Source: Bacteroidaceae bacterium (GTDB taxonomy: Bacteria > Bacteroidota > Bacteroidia > Bacteroidales > Bacteroidaceae). Taken from it: a stretch of 39,406 bases of DNA. The notes beneath the pieces were generated by a model. It had not been told where the DNA came from. It saw only the letters and a program-made list of their open reading frames with translations, and did no database searches. Shown here one piece after another: positions 23,261 through 31,434 of the stretch; the first letter of the stretch is position 1; each line of letters starts with the position of its first letter. The position numbers and the translations under genes are program-made. The stretch spans positions 1-39,406 of the forward strand of contig JAFTEV010000102.1 in assembly GCA_017453465.1 (NCBI GenBank), read 5' to 3'.

Positions 23261-23815
23261 ATGTATATCTCCGAACAACTCAAGAAGTCAAGCATCGCTG
23301 AATACCTGCTCTACATGTGGCAGGTGGAAGACGTGATTCGTGCCTACGGACTCGACATCGACGACATTTCTGAGCACTATATTCCGCACTTCGAGCTGGA
23401 GCCTGAACGTGCCGTAGAACTCATTGGCTGGTATGAAAACCTCATCAACATGATGCACGAAGAAGGCGTGGAAGAAACTGGACACCTGCAAATCAACCAG
23501 AACATCATCATCCTGCTGAACGACCTGCACCTCCAACTGCTGAAGTCGCCGAAGTTTCCCTTCTACTCCGCCCAATACTACAAGGCCCTGCCCTTCATCG
23601 TAGAACTACGCCAAGCCAAAAAGAACAAGGGCGAAGAGGAAAAGAGCGAAATCGAGACCTGCTTCGATGCCCTCTACCTCGTCATGCTCATGCGTGCACA
23701 GAAAAAAGACATCGCCCCCGAAACAGCTACCGCCATCGACAACATCTCCAAACTGCTGGCCATGCTCAGCGAATACTACCGACAGGACAAAGCCAACGAA
23801 CTGGAGTTGGACTAA
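23261..23815 (+). CDS. DUF4924 family protein
   Basis: A 184-residue cytoplasmic, mostly helical, acidic protein that matches the Bacteroidota family DUF4924 as I remember it: start MYISEQLKKSSIAEYLLYMWQVEDVIRAY, centre LQINQNIIILLNDLHLQLLKSP, and a C-terminal helix pair ending LAMLSEYYRQDKANELE. No catalytic motif is evident and the function is unknown. It lies 42 bases after the LysE-type gene and 25 bases before the type IIG gene. Confidence 0.75.
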   Translation: MYISEQLKKSSIAEYLLYMWQVEDVIRAYGLDIDDISEHYIPHFELEPERAVELIGWYENLINMMHEEGVEETGHLQINQNIIILLNDLHLQLLKSPKFPFYSAQYYKALPFIVELRQAKKNKGEEEKSEIETCFDALYLVMLMRAQKKDIAPETATAIDNISKLLAMLSEYYRQDKANELELD

Positions 23816-23840
23816 AAGGCCATAATACCCACGAACCATT

Positions 23841-26800
23841 ATGAACGAAATCTTTACACCTGCTCAAACCGTCAGCAGAACTTACCTGAGAAGTTTCATC
23901 AATGAGGAAGACTTCCTGCGGTTCAAGAATGCGTTAAAAACATTTCTTGCCAACTTCGATGAGCAGGGGAAAGAGGAATACAACAAGACACTCGTCCGCG
24001 ACTTCCTGAAAGAAGCCTTTTATAATAAAACAAATGCCATCAACACATACGGGGATGCAGACTCGGCTATCTATGGCACTGTACAGGCCAAGGGCAGTGT
24101 GCCACTGGTGCTAATCGAAGCCAAAAGCCGAAGAAGTGCGGACATGATTGACCATAGGCATTTCAACCGAAAGGCACTACACGAACTGGTGCTCTACTAT
24201 TTGCGCGAGGAAATAGGCCAAGAAAACTTCGCCATTACTAATCTCATTATTACAGACGGCATTGAATGGTACGTTTTCAAAAAGAAGCTGTTCCTCGACC
24301 TCTTTGCCAGAGACAAGAAGTTTGTGGACAAATGCCTGTCAATGGACCAGAGCGCGGCCTACTCCACCGAAGACATCTATAAAGTCATCAAGCAGCATGT
24401 GGCTAAAGTAAAAGATGACATTAACTGCACACACTTCAGCATGAATGATGTTGCAAAGCTGATTGAGAGTGATGACCTGTACACACAGCCACAGTTCCGT
24501 GCCATCTACAAACTGCTGTCACCCATTCATTTGCTTGAGCTGCCCTTCATAGCCGACAACAACACGCTGAATCAGGCATTCTACAACGAGCTGCTCTATA
24601 TCATGGGACTGGAAGAGGTGCTGGACAGCAACACCAATCTGCTCAAGATAAAACGACTGAAGCCCAAGAAGCGTCAACAATACTCCATGCTGGAGCAAGC
24701 CATATCGCTACTTGAAGACCGCCCCGACATGGGAGGCGAAGCTGCCATAGAGGATGCTGCACTGGGGCTGGTGCTGGAATGGACGAACCGCATCCTCTTC
24801 TTGAAATTGCTGGAAGCACAGTTAAAGGACTTCGATGAAGACAACTCGTTTCGGCCACTTCTCACCATCGGACGTTTGCCAAGCTACCAGGATTTTTATG
24901 AACTGTGCATGAGGATGCTGGCCAAGAACTATGATGAACGCACAACGTCTTTCGTGGAACGCTTTCCCGATGTCCCTTACCTGAATAGTTCGCTTTTTGA
25001 ATTGTCCGAAGCCGAACTGAAATACTTTTCCATCAATGCCATCAAGGCAGGCGAGATGGAAGTTTACGCCAACACTGTTGTCAAAGACGGGAATCACAAA
25101 CGAAGGGGAAAGATGCAATCGCTCGAATACCTCTTCCACTTCTTAGGTTCCTATAATTTTGGGGCCGACAGCCTGGAAACCAAAGATGCCAGCACCATTA
25201 TCAATGCGGCTGTACTCGGACTCATCTTTGAGAAAATAAACGGCTACAAGGATGGAGCCTTCTTCACGCCTGGCTACATTACAGAATACATGTGCCGCAG
25301 TGTCATTCGCGACACGGTAGTAAACAGGTTTAACGAGGCTGAAGACTGGAACTGCCAGAACTTCGACGAACTGAAAGAAAGAATAGACTATTACAATCGT
25401 GACTTCCGCACCAAAGCCAACCACATTATTAATAATATAAGAATCTGCGACCCAGCTGTGGGTAGCGGGCATTTCTTGGTGTCAGCACTGAACGAATTGA
25501 TACTCATCAAGCATGAGCTGGGCATTCTGCAAGACCAGGACGAACAGCCCAACCGACTGAAAGGCTATCATATCAGTGTGGAAAATGATGAACTCGTACT
25601 AACAGACGAAGACGACAAGGTCTTTAAATATCGCCCCAGTTCGCCTGATGCACAACGCATACAGGAAGCACTGTTTGAGGAAAAGCGCACCATCATTGAG
25701 AACTGCCTTTTTGGTGTAGATATTAATCCCAAAAGTGTGGACATTTGCCGATTGCGCCTTTGGATTGAACTACTTAAAAATGCTTACTACTATAAAGACG
25801 AAAAGGGAAAACGAAAACTCCAGACCCTGCCCAACATTGACATCAACATCAAGTGTGGCAACTCTTTGCTGTCAAAGAATCCCGTCCGCCAAGGCAATGC
25901 CGTGGTCGAATTGAAGATGTTTGAGTTACAAAAGCTGCAGACGTACAAAGAAGATGTTGCTGCATACAAGCATTGTTCCGACAAAAAACGCAAAGCCGAA
26001 ATCAAGGCAAAGATTCAGCAGTTCAGAGACAGTTTCATCGCGCAGGGCTATCAGCAAAACTTTTTCGACATAAGAGGCAACAAGGAATACATTAGCGACG
26101 ACATCTACAGCAACAGCCTCGAATGGATGTTTGACTATCCCGAAATTTTAGATGACGAAGGGAGGCTGCTGGGCTTCGACATCATCGTGGGCAATCCTCC
26201 ATACGTCAGTCTGGAAGAACAAAAAGAACTGTCAAAGGCTTACGGAAAACTGAAAACACAAGGTCTGAGTGAAAACAAAAAGCCTGTCTATACAACTTAC
26301 GACCCTCGTGGCGACCTCTACATGCTATTCGTGGAACGTGCCATCTCTTTACTGAAACCACACGCCTACCTAACATTCATCATCCCGAACAAATGGATGC
26401 GTGTAGGCAGCGGAAAAGGATTGCGACGTTTCCTGCTCAGCAACAATTTGACACAGCTGGTAGATTTCTGCGACAATCAGGTATTTCCTGAAGCCACAAC
26501 TTACACGTGTATCATCAGAATGACAAACGAGGATTCTGAAGCACAATTCCTTTCGTCTCGACCAGAAAAGCTTAACAAGAAAACCTTGTTTGTTGACATC
26601 AAAAATAAAGAAGAACTCTTTCCAAAAGCAGGACTAAATGATGGAATTTGGATAACATCTTCGTTAAGAAACCACCAGCTTGTAGCAAAGCTAAAAGCCG
26701 AAATGCCAACGTTGGGTGATTTAGTGGGAAAACAATCCTACCGAGGCATATTGACTGGACTGACCGATGCATTCCTCATTTCAGAAGAAAAGCGAAACCA

Positions 26801-27485
26801 GCTTATTGCGGAAGATAGTAAAGCTGAATATGTTATTCGCCCGTTCCTGCAAGGACGCAACTTGAAAGCTTTTGCAAAAGCCCAAGCCGAGAACTATGTA
26901 TTATTCCTGCCCAAAGGTTTCACAAAGAAAGGCATGGGCTGGGAACAAGATGCTGAAGGAAAGCCCGAAGAGCAAGAAGCTTGGACCTGGTTTAGCAATA
27001 CCTACCCTTCGATAGCCAAACACTTGCAACCATTTGCAGACAGAGGACGCAAACGGTCAGACAAAGGCGACTATTGGTGGGAACTCAGAGCCTGCTCGTA
27101 TTACGACAAGTTTGAAAAGCCCAAGATATTCTATCAAGTGTTGCCTGTAAAACCATGCTTTGTTTATGAAGAAACCGACATTCTTTGCAACAATTCCGTC
27201 TGGTTTATTCCCACACAAGATAAACGACTGTTAGCATTACTAAACTCCCAACCTGCATGGTGGCTAATGAAAGAATTTTGCCCACTAATCAGAAATGGCT
27301 GCCAACTCATTTGGGACAACCTACGCCAAATTCCCGTACCCAAAGAATTGCCCGAAGAACTGGCCACCTATGCAGACAAACTGATAGACGCCACACGCAC
27401 AGCCGACCAAGAGAACTACAACAAAGTTTATGAAGAACTCAACAGATACGTAGAAGAACTATATGGTCCAGCACTAAACAAATAA
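23841..27485 (+). CDS. Type IIG restriction-modification enzyme (nuclease, methylase and specificity in one chain)
   Basis: A 1214-residue single-chain enzyme. The N-terminal 150 residues contain a PD-(D/E)XK-type nuclease pattern: D74 in GDADSAIYG, then E93-A-K95 in LVLIEAK. The methylase region has FTPGYITEYM upstream, motif I DPAVGSGHF (537-545), DINPKSVDICRLRLW and catalytic NPPY (785-788) in DIIVGNPPYVS. After that come PNKWMRVGSGKGLR and a TaqI-C-like target-recognition part (about 950-1140) with YVIRPFLQGRNL and WWELRAC, and a final helical stretch. Such Eco57I-class enzymes bind, methylate adenine in and cut near one site without partner proteins. All key residues are intact. The gene sits between DUF4924 and rfbD with gaps of 25 and 11 bases. 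The specificity region has a visibly higher A+T content. Confidence 0.9.
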   Translation: MNEIFTPAQTVSRTYLRSFINEEDFLRFKNALKTFLANFDEQGKEEYNKTLVRDFLKEAFYNKTNAINTYGDADSAIYGTVQAKGSVPLVLIEAKSRRSADMIDHRHFNRKALHELVLYYLREEIGQENFAITNLIITDGIEWYVFKKKLFLDLFARDKKFVDKCLSMDQSAAYSTEDIYKVIKQHVAKVKDDINCTHFSMNDVAKLIESDDLYTQPQFRAIYKLLSPIHLLELPFIADNNTLNQAFYNELLYIMGLEEVLDSNTNLLKIKRLKPKKRQQYSMLEQAISLLEDRPDMGGEAAIEDAALGLVLEWTNRILFLKLLEAQLKDFDEDNSFRPLLTIGRLPSYQDFYELCMRMLAKNYDERTTSFVERFPDVPYLNSSLFELSEAELKYFSINAIKAGEMEVYANTVVKDGNHKRRGKMQSLEYLFHFLGSYNFGADSLETKDASTIINAAVLGLIFEKINGYKDGAFFTPGYITEYMCRSVIRDTVVNRFNEAEDWNCQNFDELKERIDYYNRDFRTKANHIINNIRICDPAVGSGHFLVSALNELILIKHELGILQDQDEQPNRLKGYHISVENDELVLTDEDDKVFKYRPSSPDAQRIQEALFEEKRTIIENCLFGVDINPKSVDICRLRLWIELLKNAYYYKDEKGKRKLQTLPNIDINIKCGNSLLSKNPVRQGNAVVELKMFELQKLQTYKEDVAAYKHCSDKKRKAEIKAKIQQFRDSFIAQGYQQNFFDIRGNKEYISDDIYSNSLEWMFDYPEILDDEGRLLGFDIIVGNPPYVSLEEQKELSKAYGKLKTQGLSENKKPVYTTYDPRGDLYMLFVERAISLLKPHAYLTFIIPNKWMRVGSGKGLRRFLLSNNLTQLVDFCDNQVFPEATTYTCIIRMTNEDSEAQFLSSRPEKLNKKTLFVDIKNKEELFPKAGLNDGIWITSSLRNHQLVAKLKAEMPTLGDLVGKQSYRGILTGLTDAFLISEEKRNQLIAEDSKAEYVIRPFLQGRNLKAFAKAQAENYVLFLPKGFTKKGMGWEQDAEGKPEEQEAWTWFSNTYPSIAKHLQPFADRGRKRSDKGDYWWELRACSYYDKFEKPKIFYQVLPVKPCFVYEETDILCNNSVWFIPTQDKRLLALLNSQPAWWLMKEFCPLIRNGCQLIWDNLRQIPVPKELPEELATYADKLIDATRTADQENYNKVYEELNRYVEELYGPALNK

Positions 27486-27496
27486 CAAATAAAATC

Positions 27497-28372
27497 ATGA
27501 ACATTCTTATCACAGGCTGCAACGGGCAGCTGGGCAACGAGATGCAACTCCTTGCCAAACAGAATCCACAGCACAAGTATTTCCTCACGGACATTGTCAT
27601 CCCCGAAGGACTTGATGCCACCGTGCTCGACATCACCAACCGTCAGGCCGTAGAGGACTTCGTGGAAACAAATCAGATTGACTGCATCGTCAACTGCGCA
27701 GCATTCACGGCTGTTGACAAAGCAGAATCAGCAGAAGAACTCTGCTACCTGCTCAACAACACAGCTCCAGGCTATCTGGCCGAGGCTGTGGGCAAACGTG
27801 GCGGCAGTATGATACAGGTCAGCACCGACTACGTCTTTGACGGCACAAACCACACGCCCTACACAGAAGACCAGCCCACCTGCCCCAACTCCGTCTATGG
27901 CCGCACCAAGCTGGCCGGCGAAGAGTCCGTCAAGACGAACTGCAAAAACAGCATGATTATCCGCACGGCATGGCTCTACTCCATCTACGGCAACAACTTC
28001 GTCAAGACCATGATTCGCCTGGGCAAGGAGAAACCCGAACTTGGTGTCATTTTCGACCAAGTGGGCACACCTACCTACGCCCGCGACCTGGCCGTAGCCA
28101 TCATGACAGCCATCAACAAGGGCATCGTGCCGGGCACATACCACTTCTCCAACGAAGGTGTCATTTCGTGGTACGACTTCACCAAAGCCATCCACCGCAT
28201 CTGCGGCATCACCACCTGCCATGTGCGTCCGCTCCACACCAGCGAATACCCCACCCCCGCAGCACGTCCCCACTACAGCGTGCTCGACAAAACAAAAATC
28301 AAGCAGACCTACGGCATCGAAGTTCCTTACTGGGAAGACAGCCTTGCCGAATGTATCAGCAAGCTGCAATAG
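27497..28372 (+). CDS. rfbD: dTDP-4-dehydrorhamnose reductase
   Basis: A 291-residue short-chain dehydrogenase of the RmlD family, which reduces dTDP-4-keto-L-rhamnose to dTDP-L-rhamnose. Seen: the nucleotide-binding GCNGQLGNE (7-15), NCAAFTAVDKAE, STDYVFDG, and the catalytic Y134-x3-K138 (YGRTK). The C-terminal part has GTPTYARDLA and GTYHFSNEG, both characteristic. Length is normal. It begins 11 bases after the type IIG gene and ends 39 bases before a terminator. rmlA, B and C are not in the window, so dTDP-rhamnose synthesis is only partly encoded here. Confidence 0.95.
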   Translation: MNILITGCNGQLGNEMQLLAKQNPQHKYFLTDIVIPEGLDATVLDITNRQAVEDFVETNQIDCIVNCAAFTAVDKAESAEELCYLLNNTAPGYLAEAVGKRGGSMIQVSTDYVFDGTNHTPYTEDQPTCPNSVYGRTKLAGEESVKTNCKNSMIIRTAWLYSIYGNNFVKTMIRLGKEKPELGVIFDQVGTPTYARDLAVAIMTAINKGIVPGTYHFSNEGVISWYDFTKAIHRICGITTCHVRPLHTSEYPTPAARPHYSVLDKTKIKQTYGIEVPYWEDSLAECISKLQ

Positions 28373-28410
28373 CTCAATGCCACAGAATTTGCAAAACTGT
28401 GCAAATGAAA

Positions 28411-28440
28411 AAAGACTGGGACGTGTGCCCAGTCTTTCTT
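28411..28440. terminator. Bidirectional terminator between convergent genes
   Basis: A perfect 10-base-pair stem AAAGACTGGG/CCCAGTCTTT (28411-28420 and 28428-28437) with a seven-base loop. It is preceded by an A-run and followed by CTTTATT, so it can stop both rfbD (plus) and the GH30-GH43 gene (minus). Confidence 0.88.
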
Positions 28441-28445
28441 TATTA

Positions 28446-28458
28446 TATATAATGTGTA
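28446..28458 (+). repeat. Motif TATATAATGTGTA, copy 3
   Basis: Third exact copy of the 13-mer, in the 25-base gap between the bidirectional terminator and the GH30-GH43 stop codon. Confidence 0.6.
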
Positions 28459-28462
28459 AACA

Positions 28463-31423
28463 CTAATTGCCCGTGCTCAGATAGATTTCGATGAGGGCGG
28501 TGATGTCACCGACGGTGAGTTTGCCGTCTCCGTCAATGTCCCAAGGATTGTCTTCGGGGTCTTCGGGGCCTGGGCCGGGTTCAGGAATCTTCACTTCGTC
28601 GGGCGAGAATTGCCAGCTGTGGAACTTGGCAGACTGAGCTTTGGGGAAGACAAAGTAGAGGTAGTTTTGCAGAGCATTGACAGTGCTACTGAGGTTCACC
28701 TGAATGGTGGTGTCGTTCTCACATTCAAAGTTGACGATGGCAATGGGTTCTGCATCGAGGCTGCCCAGACGGACTTCCATGGTGCCTGTGCCTTGCAGGG
28801 TGGCGTAGAGGCTCTTGGCTCCTTCGGGGTAGTCGGCATTGGCGAACTGCACACCGCGCAGCAGGGTCCAGTCGCCCGCACTGATGGCTGACACACTGGC
28901 CAGACCTGCGGAGTCTGTGTTTTCAGCCTTGATGCCAGCTGCACCAGCCACGGTGGTTGCACGCTGCTTGTCGTATGGATTCAGACGAGCTGCGGTGATT
29001 TGCGACACTCCCGTCAGCGAGGCTGTGTTGGCATTCAGTGTGGCCATCTTTGCCGTGCCTTCCACAACGGTCAGCTTGTTCATCTGCAAATTGCGGTAGC
29101 CGCCGCTGTAGCCCAACTGACTTTCGAGCCACTGCGTGTGGTAGAAGAGGTAGTAAGCTGAGCCAAACTTCTGCAAGTGGCTGTGGTTGTTGCCATACGG
29201 GTAGCCAATGCGACCAGGGTTGGGCAGTATTTCGCCCTTGTACGACCACTTGTCGGCCATGGGGTCGGAGGCTGTCAAATAAACAATTGAACAAGGTGTG
29301 GGAGCCTTGGCCGAACTATAGGAAGACCAGTCGTCGGCAATGGTCCAGCGTGTGCAATAGCTGTAAACCCACTTGTTGCCGATGTAGTTGAGTTCGTTAG
29401 CCTCGAAATGGCAGGGAGCAGAAATGGGCTGAATGTCACCGTCAAGAGAGATAAGGTCGCTGCCCAGTTTCACGATGCGTGCATTGCCGGGCTGAAGATT
29501 TGTGCCCTTGACATCGCCGCCGCCGAAGGTGAGGTAGGCTTCAGAGCCGTCGGGCTTGATGGCTGCACCGGGGTCGATGATGTTGGAGATAGTGCCCAGC
29601 CCCGATGTCTTGCTGTCGATGAGCGCATGACCCAGCGGGTCAGTCCAGGGACCAGTGGGCGACGTGGCTGTGAGCACGCCAATGCCCGCACCAGAGTTGG
29701 TGAAGTACATGTAGAAATGAGTAAGTCCGTCATCCTCCACACGGCTGATGATGCTGGGTGCCCACGAAGCAGAAATCCACGGAGCAATGGCCTTCACGTC
29801 AATGGTGCCATGGTTGGTCCAGTTCACCATGTCGGCTGTGGACATGCAGACCAAAGTGTTAATCTTGCTGTACTTGTTAGCCTGCAAGCCATTGCTGGCA
29901 TCAAACTCCTGCTGGTCATTGGTGCCATAGACATAGAGACGACCGTCGTACTCAATGGCCGTGGGGTCTGCACAGAAGTTGTAGGGGTTAAGCGGGTTGC
30001 CATAGGTAGGCAGCTTGGGCGATGTAGCCAGTTCTGCTTCGGCTGTGCTGTCGGGGTTTTCCACCTTTTCAAAGACGAAGGTGTAGAATGTAGCTGGCTG
30101 CAAGGCAATCTTCAGCTTCTTGGTGCCGTCAGTATATTGGTCGGTCAGGTCAACCTTCTTGGCATTGACAGCATCGTTTGTGACAATGGCTGTAATCTTT
30201 GTGGGATTGATGGGGGTGTTGATGGTAAGGTTATATACTTCGGCTGAAGGATTGAGCACAAAGACAGAAAGCGTATCACCACCCTTGCTCATATAGGCCG
30301 AACCGCCAGCAAGCCCTGATGCATACGTGCCGATGAGGTTCGACTTGATGCGTGTCTTGCCCGTGGCATACTTGGCATAGTGGCTGAAGACATAGGCGCG
30401 CTTCCATAACTCGGTGTCGCTGCCACCGTGGTTGCAGGCAAAGAAGTCGTCGAGCATGTTGTAATAAACGTAGCCGTTGTAGCCGTTCTGCAAGGCTTGT
30501 TCGATGTTCTTAATCATTTCAAACTCGTAAGAAAACTGGCCGCTGTAGGAGCTGTTGTAGTCAATGAGGAACTCGGTCATCCACATGTGCTTGCCCGTCT
30601 TGCTGGTCACATTATTTATAAAGGAGAGGTCGTTGGAGCCGTAGAGGTGATTGCCCCACACGTCGATGTTATCTACAGCGTCCTTCATGCCCACCAGCGT
30701 GTTGTTGTAGTTGGCCTGTCCCCAGCCGAAGGTTTCGGGACCCATAATCTTGCACTTGGGGTCAACGGCTGCACGAGCAGCCTTTACAGCGGCAGCCATC
30801 TGCTTGGGCGAATAGATACAGCTTTCGTAGCTGGCGTGCTCCACTCCGTTATCGGTAGCCGTCGGGGTGTAGTCACATTCGTTCTGAATGGAAATCATGT
30901 CGATGGGGCATCCCTTGGCCTCCATTGTGGCACGATAACGCTCCAGGAATTTGGCAAAAGCGGGGATGCTGTCATCTATGATGGTTCCGCCATTGGAACC
31001 TTGTCCGCCCCATGTATGCTCGACCAGCGGCCATACCCACGTGCCAAACTCATTCTGGTAATTTGATGTCCTGCTGGTCTTGTACTTCTTGGGCGGTGTC
31101 CATGGTGTAGCAAACACCTCCACGTCGTGATTGATGCTGCGTGCCCAGCGAATGGGATTGCCATACTCGCCCCAGTTGTTTTCGTTGGGATTGATGCGGA
31201 CACGCATGATGTTCAGTCCCACCTGGTTCTCGCCCTGCCCCCAGAGCAGGTTCACCTTCTGCTGGGTGTAAACGTCGGCCCACTGGCCATTCATGCCAGT
31301 GCCACCGAAGCCGTCGATGTACTGGTACCTGGTTGAACGGCTCAGGGTGATGGTAGCCGTCTTCTGCGAAAAGGCAGTCAGCGAGAGGGCTGCCAACGCA
31401 GTAGTCAAGAGTGTTCTTTTCAT
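28463..31423 (-). CDS. Secreted GH30-GH43 bifunctional xylan hydrolase with dockerin-like tail
   Basis: A 986-residue secreted protein (signal peptide 1-19, cleavage near AFSQ). Residues 22-455 form a GH30 glucuronoxylanase-like module: acid/base E182 in SIQNECDY and nucleophile E284 in MTEFLID, then its beta-sandwich. Residues 470-800 are a GH43 five-bladed propeller: base D486 (CADPTAIEYDGRLYVYGTND), pKa modulator D617 (IIDPGAA) and acid E674 (CHFEANEL), suited to arabinofuranosidase or beta-xylosidase activity. Residues about 820-945 look like a carbohydrate-binding beta-sandwich. After a P/E/D linker, the last 25 residues hold a dockerin-like calcium loop (DIDGDGKLTVGD). The GH30 part would cut glucuronoxylan next to glucuronic acid and the GH43 part remove side chains. 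It starts 11 bases after GH115, one operon. Confidence 0.87.
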   Translation of the reverse strand: MKRTLLTTALAALSLTAFSQKTATITLSRSTRYQYIDGFGGTGMNGQWADVYTQQKVNLLWGQGENQVGLNIMRVRINPNENNWGEYGNPIRWARSINHDVEVFATPWTPPKKYKTSRTSNYQNEFGTWVWPLVEHTWGGQGSNGGTIIDDSIPAFAKFLERYRATMEAKGCPIDMISIQNECDYTPTATDNGVEHASYESCIYSPKQMAAAVKAARAAVDPKCKIMGPETFGWGQANYNNTLVGMKDAVDNIDVWGNHLYGSNDLSFINNVTSKTGKHMWMTEFLIDYNSSYSGQFSYEFEMIKNIEQALQNGYNGYVYYNMLDDFFACNHGGSDTELWKRAYVFSHYAKYATGKTRIKSNLIGTYASGLAGGSAYMSKGGDTLSVFVLNPSAEVYNLTINTPINPTKITAIVTNDAVNAKKVDLTDQYTDGTKKLKIALQPATFYTFVFEKVENPDSTAEAELATSPKLPTYGNPLNPYNFCADPTAIEYDGRLYVYGTNDQQEFDASNGLQANKYSKINTLVCMSTADMVNWTNHGTIDVKAIAPWISASWAPSIISRVEDDGLTHFYMYFTNSGAGIGVLTATSPTGPWTDPLGHALIDSKTSGLGTISNIIDPGAAIKPDGSEAYLTFGGGDVKGTNLQPGNARIVKLGSDLISLDGDIQPISAPCHFEANELNYIGNKWVYSYCTRWTIADDWSSYSSAKAPTPCSIVYLTASDPMADKWSYKGEILPNPGRIGYPYGNNHSHLQKFGSAYYLFYHTQWLESQLGYSGGYRNLQMNKLTVVEGTAKMATLNANTASLTGVSQITAARLNPYDKQRATTVAGAAGIKAENTDSAGLASVSAISAGDWTLLRGVQFANADYPEGAKSLYATLQGTGTMEVRLGSLDAEPIAIVNFECENDTTIQVNLSSTVNALQNYLYFVFPKAQSAKFHSWQFSPDEVKIPEPGPGPEDPEDNPWDIDGDGKLTVGDITALIEIYLSTGN

Positions 31424-31434
31424 ATTACTAATGT

